Part shown: one piece after another, positions 1 to 4,220 of the stretch | Position numbering within the stretch: the first letter of the stretch is position 1 | Layout: every line of letters begins with the position of its first letter | Origin: Candidatus Hydrogenedentota bacterium | Lineage (GTDB): Bacteria; Hydrogenedentota; Hydrogenedentia; Hydrogenedentales; CAITNO01 | Length of the DNA stretch: 5,956 nucleotides | Direction of reading: 5' to 3' | Assembly (NCBI GenBank): GCA_023145975.1 | Contig: JAGLCZ010000125.1 | Location: 1 to 5,956 of the forward strand | Translations under genes and position numbers: made by a program | The notes under the pieces: generated by a model | Databases searched by the model: none | Seen by the model: only the letters and a program-made list of their open reading frames with translations | What the model was told of the DNA's origin: nothing

Positions 1-1295
1 TTCCAGTCCATCAGTGATTCGATGGCATTGGGTGCAAAAACGGGGATTCCTGTCGCATCCTGTACCTGACAGCGTTCACTATAGGAATCATCAATAAAGA
101 TAGCATTTTTGTAATGTATATGGCTCGCTTTGCATTCCCCGGTTCGTAAGGGGCTGACAAAATCGAGTAATTGGGCAAGCCCGTGTTTTGCAAGGGTTTC
201 TTCCAAATCGGATTTGTGACGGGTGAGTAGATGCAGCTGTTTACCTTCATTACGGCACTGGTGTATAAAAGCCACAGTCATGACGTTTACCTTGTCCCCG
301 TTTAGTATGGTGTCATCCAGATCAATATAAACATGCGCATATTCCAGATCCGAATGAAAGCGGTTTTTAAGGGCACGGTCCATTTCCAGATTCATTTGAA
401 GGGGGCGTATTTTCAGATCCAGTCCAACTTGATCATACACGCTGAGCAGGGGAATATTTACCCCCAGATTGCGATATAATCCCATGCCGCCGCTGATACG
501 CGGGGCAATTTCCAGCAAGGTCAAGATGCCTTTGTTATTGCGTTTTACCTGAAAGAACCAGGCGCCTCGAAATTCAAGGGTTTCGTTGATGGTTTGGGCG
601 TATTGGGTAAATTCACGATCCAGTGGGACGGTACGTGTGTGTACGCTGATGCCGTTGACCGTGCGGACCCGTTCCCGTGGGCCGATAAAACGCAATGCAC
701 CATGTCGGTCTGTAAAGCAGTCTACAGTATATTCCGTTCCGGGAAGATACTCCATGATGATGAGCGTCGGTTCTTCTTCCTGTGCCGCTGCCAGCGCCTG
801 TAGCGAATTTACCTTTCGTGCTCCTTGAGAGCCTTGCCCTGCATCCGGCTTGACAAATAAGGGAAACGGTAATTCATGGGCGTCGGGAGCATACAGTTTC
901 GGGCTTGGGATCAGGGTACTGAATTTGGCGTAGGTAGCAGATTTACTGCGGCACAAGGTGCAGGTTTCAAGAGGGGAACCGATAACGGTGCATCCCAGCT
1001 CTGATTCATGGCGGCACAGGGCGGTAACGGCATCGTCATGGGCCGGAAACAGGAAGTCCACATTATGTTGTTTCACAAGTGTATTCATGCGGGATACAAA
1101 ATCGGGGTCATCCACATAGGGAAGATTATCAATGTAGCGGCTAAACACATGGACACCATGATTCGAGGTCTTGCTGCTGGCACCGATAAGTGTCACGTGG
1201 GTGGACTGACACATGGAACGGTGTATTTCCAGTCCAATCTCCGTTCCACAGGGAAATATGAGGACTACCGCTTTCGAGGGAGCGTTTTCTGTCAT
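1..1295 (-). CDS. ATP-grasp ligase fused to a capless HAD phosphatase, C-terminus cut by window edge
   Basis: This frame has 431 codons from ATG at 1295 and is still open at base 1. Residues about 8-125 form an N-terminal carbamoyl-phosphate-synthase-like (pre-ATP-grasp) fold, including FPAHDDAV near 83-90. Residues about 126-300 are the ATP-grasp domain: FVKP with Lys149, a glycine-rich loop GQGSQGARKV (153-162), MEYLPGTEYTVD (181-192), and LLEIAPRISGG (260-270) with Glu262 and Arg266. The usual Glu-x-Asn metal pair reads Glu-Ile-Ala here. Residues about 318-431 are a HAD domain: DLDDT (325-329) with nucleophile Asp325 and Asp327, Thr358 in LLTRH, Lys389, and the acidic pair Asp402-Asp403 in IFIDDS. 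Only about 30 residues separate motifs I and II, so no cap domain is present. ATP-grasp enzymes join a carboxylate to an amine or thiol through an acyl-phosphate, and HAD enzymes remove phosphates. The substrate is unknown. Similar fusions are, from memory, found in surface-polysaccharide clusters. A Shine-Dalgarno AAGGA (1305-1309) lies 9 nt before the ATG. It is the third gene of the pdxA operon, 34 nt after the propeller gene. Confidence 0.9.
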   Translation of the reverse strand, partial: MTENAPSKAVVLIFPCGTEIGLEIHRSMCQSTHVTLIGASSKTSNHGVHVFSRYIDNLPYVDDPDFVSRMNTLVKQHNVDFLFPAHDDAVTALCRHESELGCTVIGSPLETCTLCRSKSATYAKFSTLIPSPKLYAPDAHELPFPLFVKPDAGQGSQGARKVNSLQALAAAQEEEPTLIIMEYLPGTEYTVDCFTDRHGALRFIGPRERVRTVNGISVHTRTVPLDREFTQYAQTINETLEFRGAWFFQVKRNNKGILTLLEIAPRISGGMGLYRNLGVNIPLLSVYDQVGLDLKIRPLQMNLEMDRALKNRFHSDLEYAHVYIDLDDTILNGDKVNVMTVAFIHQCRNEGKQLHLLTRHKSDLEETLAKHGLAQLLDFVSPLRTGECKASHIHYKNAIFIDDSYSERCQVQDATGIPVFAPNAIESLMDW

Positions 1296-1329
1296 ACCCT
1301 GTTATCCTTATGTTTTTGCTGTGACACCG

Positions 1330-2619
1330 TTAGCGAATATTGCGCATAATACCCACGGTATTGCTTTCCCACAATGCTACGGCAATGTCCGGGCGTTGAT
1401 CCGTATCAAAATCGGCAACCCATAGGGCGCGTGGTCTGCTGTCAGTGAAAGTATAGCTTTCCCGTCGAAAATGTTGGGGCAATTTATTATCTTTAGATTC
1501 GTTGAATAAAACGGTGATTTTTCGGGAGGCGTAACAGGCAGCGACAATATCCAGTCGTCCATTGTTATTCATATCGGCAACGATGATGTCCCGTATTTCA
1601 TGTTCCAGTACGCCCCGGTCTTCGCCCAGCATGATCTCCTGGGACAGGGGAAACAAAAAGGGCTTGTCCCCATAGAAAATGACAATACTGTCGTCAGTAT
1701 GGGCGTGGCTGGTGATGATATCAATCTTTCCGTCTCCGTTGATATCCCCGGTCTGCAGGGTTGTGGGTAATGCGCCCCGGGACGAAAAACGGTCATATTC
1801 AGTGAAATTCCCTGTGTCGTCGCCTTTGAATAGGGTAATTTCGGAAGTGGCATACATGACGACAGCAAGGTCGAGCAGGTCGTCGTCGTCAAGATGGGTC
1901 AGGGAAAACTCGCGGGGACCACCGGGTGCGGGCATAAACCGGGGGGCATCGAAAACTTTTTCTTCATGACCGGGCATGAAGACCAGTACATCGCTGCTCC
2001 AACCCGTTGCGATCAGGTCGCGCAGCCCATCATTATTCAGGTCGCGAATAGCGACTGCGGTCAGACCGGGCTGGGTATACATGGGCATATCTTCGCCGTC
2101 ATAATGACGATGATAGCTCAGAAGATTTTCCGGCATCTCGAACTCAAGTGCTTTGAACACCCCGTCATCTTTCAGATTCAAAAATACAGACAGGTTGCGG
2201 TGCCGTGCGGCATGAAAATTTGCAATAATAATGTCGGGCCACTTTAGACCGTCTACGTTCGATAAGGCGATAGCATAAGGACCGAATCCTGTTTTCAGGG
2301 AGGGATGGCGGCGTATATAATCAAAGGGGAGTTCCGCCAGCAGCAAGGAGGCCTCATCATTTGCGGGACGTTCTTCACGGGGATCATGGAGTTCCCCCCG
2401 ATCAACAGTAACAATATCAGGCAATCCGTTCCCCGTCAAATCCGCTGCCGCAATGGCGTTTGGATTCGGACCTACATGATAATATTGGGAAGGCATGGCG
2501 AAGGTAGGCGGCACTTTTTGCGCTGTTGCCGTTATCATTCCCGTCAAAAGAAAAAATGCTGCGATCCATATCGGGGAAATACAGGCGGCGGCTATAGTCC
2601 TTTGCAGGGGGGATTTCAT
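1330..2619 (-). CDS. Secreted FG-GAP/VCBS-repeat protein, probable seven-bladed beta-propeller
   Basis: The protein has 429 residues from the ATG at 2619. Lys2 and Arg7 are followed by a hydrophobic stretch at about 9-28 and an Ala-Thr-Ala signal peptidase I site after residue 33, so export across the inner membrane is expected. The Cys at 13 lies inside the hydrophobic part and is not a convincing lipobox. Seven acidic loops of the D-x-[DN]-x-[DN]-G-x-x-D type follow, near residues 60-68, 120-129, 193-201, 242-250, 292-300, 349-357 and 403-411. Each is followed by a hydrophobic strand such as PDIVTV, IDIITS or LDIVAA. Loops 3, 5 and 6 (DLNNDGLRD, DINGDGKID, DMNNNGRLD) are canonical calcium-binding forms. 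Loops 2, 4 and 7 are degenerate. The 49-73-residue spacing and the count of seven fit an integrin-alpha-like propeller that ends right after the last blade. No catalytic or anchoring domain is visible. The function is unknown, and carbohydrate or protein binding at the surface is only a guess. The gene is second in the operon and overlaps the pdxA stop. Confidence 0.85.
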   Translation of the reverse strand: MKSPLQRTIAAACISPIWIAAFFLLTGMITATAQKVPPTFAMPSQYYHVGPNPNAIAAADLTGNGLPDIVTVDRGELHDPREERPANDEASLLLAELPFDYIRRHPSLKTGFGPYAIALSNVDGLKWPDIIIANFHAARHRNLSVFLNLKDDGVFKALEFEMPENLLSYHRHYDGEDMPMYTQPGLTAVAIRDLNNDGLRDLIATGWSSDVLVFMPGHEEKVFDAPRFMPAPGGPREFSLTHLDDDDLLDLAVVMYATSEITLFKGDDTGNFTEYDRFSSRGALPTTLQTGDINGDGKIDIITSHAHTDDSIVIFYGDKPFLFPLSQEIMLGEDRGVLEHEIRDIIVADMNNNGRLDIVAACYASRKITVLFNESKDNKLPQHFRRESYTFTDSRPRALWVADFDTDQRPDIAVALWESNTVGIMRNIR

Positions 2620-3656
2620 CATATTTCCCTTACAGGATGGCGTGCCCATTGCAGTGCCAGTTTAATAGCCGCATACATGCTGTCGGCACGTGCTTTTCCC
2701 TGACCTGCAATATCGTATGCTGTCCCGTGATCAGGCGAAGTGCGGATGAAAGGAAGCCCTAAGGTTGCATGTACCCCTTCATCCATGGCAACGAGTTTGA
2801 AAGGGATATGCCCCTGATCGTGATACATGGCAACCACCAGGTCAAATTCACCGTTGTACATACGCTGAAATACGGTGTCCGGTGCGATGGGTCCAACGCA
2901 GGGGATGCCCTGTTCACAGGCTATGGCTACTGCAGGTGCAATTTCTGTTTGTTCTTCGTGACCAAATGCGCCTGCTTCCCCGGCATGTGGGTTTAAGCCT
3001 GCTACTGCAATACGCGGCGCATCGAATCCAAGTTGGTGGAGTGTGGTATTTCCGGCTTTAACGGCACGGAGTACACGGTCCTGAGTAACGGCTCTGACAG
3101 CGTCAGCCATGGAAAGGTGTGCTGTAATATGTACAATACGCATACGTTTTGAAAACAGGCTCATGTGATATTCAGAAACACCGCTATGCGCCGCCAGCAG
3201 GGGGGTATGCCCGGGATAAGGAGAACCGGAAAGCAGCATACCTTCCTTATTGACAGGACAGGTGATCATGCCCTGTATCTGACCTGCGAGTGCGGCTTTT
3301 ACAGCGGCTTCAATCCAAAGTGCGGCACAATGACCGGCGTCCGCATCCAGTGTTCCCGGGCGGAGTGGGGGAGCCGTGCAGCCGGCATTGTATACGGCTA
3401 TGCCCTTTTGTTTCGGATCAAATGTTTCCAGCGTATCCAGCTCATAAATCTTCGGCATCTCCGGGGCATATATCTCCATGGATTTCAAGAGGGATGCATC
3501 TCCGAACACTATTATCGGGCACGGCAAGGGCGACGGCAACTGTGCCAGTGCCTTCGCCAAAATTTCCGGACCCACACCATTGCAGTCGCCCATGGTGATG
3601 CCCAATACCAGCGGAGAAGCCAGCGTATTATTATCTGTCATTTGTGCGTAATCCAT
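2619..3656 (-). CDS. pdxA: 4-hydroxythreonine-4-phosphate dehydrogenase
   Basis: PdxA oxidises 4-phosphohydroxy-L-threonine with NAD(P). The product loses CO2 and is condensed with deoxyxylulose 5-phosphate by PdxJ to form pyridoxine 5'-phosphate in the cytoplasm. The frame is 345 residues; E. coli PdxA is 329. Family motifs are clear: MGDCNGVGPEI (22-32), ITCPVNKEG (131-139), GHT (149-151), GLNPHAGEAG (220-229), MYHDQG (277-282) and LPFIRTSPDHGTAYDIAG (301-318). By alignment from memory to E. coli PdxA, His150 and Thr151 contact the substrate, His180, His224 and His279 bind the divalent metal, and Lys287 and Arg305 contact the substrate. The Asn283 position of E. coli is His296 here. Two starts are possible, ATG at 3656 and ATG at 3641 (residue 6). 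Neither has a strong Shine-Dalgarno, and an in-frame stop at 3663-3665 excludes anything longer. A paralogue acting on 4-phospho-threonate or -erythronate (PdxA2-like) is the main alternative, but no kinase partner gene is beside it. It is first in the operon. Confidence 0.96.
   Translation of the reverse strand: MDYAQMTDNNTLASPLVLGITMGDCNGVGPEILAKALAQLPSPLPCPIIVFGDASLLKSMEIYAPEMPKIYELDTLETFDPKQKGIAVYNAGCTAPPLRPGTLDADAGHCAALWIEAAVKAALAGQIQGMITCPVNKEGMLLSGSPYPGHTPLLAAHSGVSEYHMSLFSKRMRIVHITAHLSMADAVRAVTQDRVLRAVKAGNTTLHQLGFDAPRIAVAGLNPHAGEAGAFGHEEQTEIAPAVAIACEQGIPCVGPIAPDTVFQRMYNGEFDLVVAMYHDQGHIPFKLVAMDEGVHATLGLPFIRTSPDHGTAYDIAGQGKARADSMYAAIKLALQWARHPVREI
2627..2631 (-). promoter_or_regulatory. 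Ribosome binding site that sets the propeller gene start
   Basis: AAGGG lies inside the last codons of pdxA, 7 nt before the ATG at 2619 and 4 nt before the ATG at 2622. The pdxA stop TGA (2621-2619) overlaps both ATGs. This favours a start at 2619, with 2622 possible, and suggests translational coupling to pdxA. The longer frame from 2649 would place ten residues before the signal peptide and overlap pdxA by 31 nt, so it is unlikely. Confidence 0.7.
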
Positions 3657-3752
3657 GAAGATTTAAGGTCAATTCTCCTGATCCAATTCGGGGACGCAGT
3701 AGGGGTACTTCCTGATGGCTGCAGCATGTACATCATTGACAAGACCGCCTTA

Positions 3753-3777
3753 TGACAGGTACAGCATTGTCAGTACC
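3753..3777. repeat. Two interlocked inverted repeats in the pdxA leader
   Basis: The 25-bp block is built from TGACA (3753-3757), GGTAC (3758-3762), a 5-bp centre (3763-3767), TGTCA (3768-3772) and GTACC (3773-3777). The first arm is complementary to the third and the second to the fourth, with no spare bases between neighbouring arms. In RNA the two hairpins would be mutually exclusive, or the arms could form a compact pseudoknot. As DNA the block could be a pair of overlapping operator half-sites. It lies about 100 bp upstream of the pdxA start and downstream of the proposed -10 box, so it would be in the transcript. The arms are perfect; the function is inferred only. Confidence 0.45.
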
Positions 3778-3819
3778 GCTTTTACCCAAAAAGACTGATT
3801 CGAATTCCGTGCTTCCCCT

Positions 3820-3825
3820 ATTATA
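3820..3825 (-). promoter_or_regulatory. Candidate -10 box for the pdxA operon
   Basis: A perfect TATAAT reads toward pdxA on the minus strand. No good -35 hexamer lies 16-19 bp upstream (the best candidates resemble CCTGTC or TTCCTG), and there is no TG extension, so an activator or another site may be needed. It predicts a transcript start near 3813 and a leader of about 155 nt. Confidence 0.35.
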
Positions 3826-3886
3826 GCGTATTCCATGCTGTGGACAGGAATTGTCTTGCTTTTCCAGGCGGTAGTCCGACAATAAA

Positions 3887-3949
3887 ACCTTAACCGTTAC
3901 ATTTTGTAGGGGCGGACCTGTGTATCCGCCCTCCGGGAAAAGTTAAGGT
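3887..3949. repeat. 63-bp nested palindromic element with a GTAGGGGCGG core
   Basis: Outer arms ACCTTAAC (3887-3894) and GTTAAGGT (3942-3949) are perfectly complementary over 8 bp. They enclose an inner hairpin, GGGCGGA (3910-3916) and TCCGCCC (3925-3931), with an 8-nt loop. The inner GTAGGGGCGGACC...TCCGCCC pattern resembles, from memory, a palindromic unit scattered through intergenic regions of diverse bacterial genomes, which would make this a MITE- or REP-like insertion. Its GC-rich core stands out against AT-rich surroundings. No target-site duplication is evident. It lies between the two divergent promoters, so it could also act as a bidirectional transcription barrier or DNA structural element. 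Confidence 0.6.
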
Positions 3950-4017
3950 GCAGCCGTCCGATTATAAATAATTCGTCTCAGCAGACAGAAGATTACAATG
4001 TGCTGCAATCCTAAAAC

Positions 4018-4047
4018 TTGAAATTATAGGGTATTATTTTATATAAT
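4018..4047 (+). promoter_or_regulatory. Sigma70-type promoter for typA
   Basis: TTGAAA (4018-4023, five of six bases of the -35 consensus) is followed by an 18-bp spacer and a perfect TATAAT (4042-4047), in an AT-rich tract. The expected transcript start is near 4053-4055, giving a leader of about 165 nt before the typA ATG. Confidence 0.6.
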
Positions 4048-4136
4048 TAAACCGTACAGATATAGTCCCTCCCTACTATGCCCGGCAGTTTTTTTCGCCG
4101 ATCCTTTGGAGCGAGTCGGGTATTTCCCTCTATAAA

Positions 4137-4166
4137 CCACTTTTCTAATGCAGTGGAATTTTTTTT
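4137..4166 (+). terminator. Weak hairpin plus T8 tract in the typA leader, possible attenuator
   Basis: CCACT (4137-4141) pairs with AGTGG (4152-4156) around a 10-nt loop and is followed after AA by eight T (4159-4166). The layout is that of an intrinsic terminator, but the stem is only 5 bp. It lies downstream of the proposed typA promoter and upstream of its ATG, so it would shorten or attenuate the typA transcript rather than end a gene. It could instead be a chance hairpin beside an AT-rich run. Confidence 0.3.
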
Positions 4167-4220
4167 ATTAAACAATGTGACCCGTATGGCTGGTGCATAC
4201 ACGAACAGAATCGAGAATGA

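Larger units (their letters stand above)
3657..4220. other. Intergenic region between the divergent pdxA and typA genes
   Basis: This 564-bp stretch holds no convincing gene. From left to right it contains the pdxA leader with an interlocked inverted-repeat block, a TATAAT box facing pdxA, a 63-bp nested palindrome, an AT-rich promoter facing typA, and a typA leader of about 165 nt. Small hairpins in that leader pair 4083-4086 with 4097-4100 and 4184-4188 with 4196-4200; the latter ends 20 nt before the typA ATG. Two short open frames end exactly on ATGA overlaps with the downstream starts: 3736-3638 on the minus strand (32 residues, overlapping the second pdxA ATG) and 4078-4224 on the plus strand (48 residues, overlapping the typA ATG). 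Neither has a ribosome binding site that I can see. I find no tRNA or recognisable riboswitch. Confidence 0.7.

Noticed and set aside
586..1349. Plus-strand frames opposite the ATP-grasp/HAD gene
   Set aside because: The minus-strand frame is continuous over 431 codons with ordered ATP-grasp and HAD motifs. The plus frames are short, mutually overlapping and motif-free.
2580..2584. Possible lipobox cysteine at residue 13 of the propeller protein
   Set aside because: The preceding residues are Ala-Ala-Ala and the hydrophobic segment continues for about 15 residues after the Cys. A signal peptidase I site after residue 33 fits better.
2620..2649. Start of the propeller gene at 2649
   Set aside because: This would add ten residues before an otherwise normal signal peptide and overlap pdxA by 31 nt. 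The AAGGG site fits the ATG at 2619 better.
3165..3755. A 196-codon plus-strand open frame opposite pdxA
   Set aside because: It lies antisense to a strongly conserved pdxA, its translation is rich in Cys, Arg and Gly without any recognisable motif, and it runs into the pdxA leader. It is a shadow frame.
4083..4100. Hairpin CGGC/GCCG around a T-rich loop as a terminator
   Set aside because: The stem is only 4 bp and the T run lies in the loop rather than after the stem, so it is not an intrinsic terminator.
3657..4220. Known riboswitch, 6S RNA, SRP RNA or tRNA in the intergenic region
   Set aside because: I looked for conserved cores, such as a tRNA cloverleaf with its T-loop or the SRP tetraloop region, and saw none. 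A covariance-model scan would settle it.
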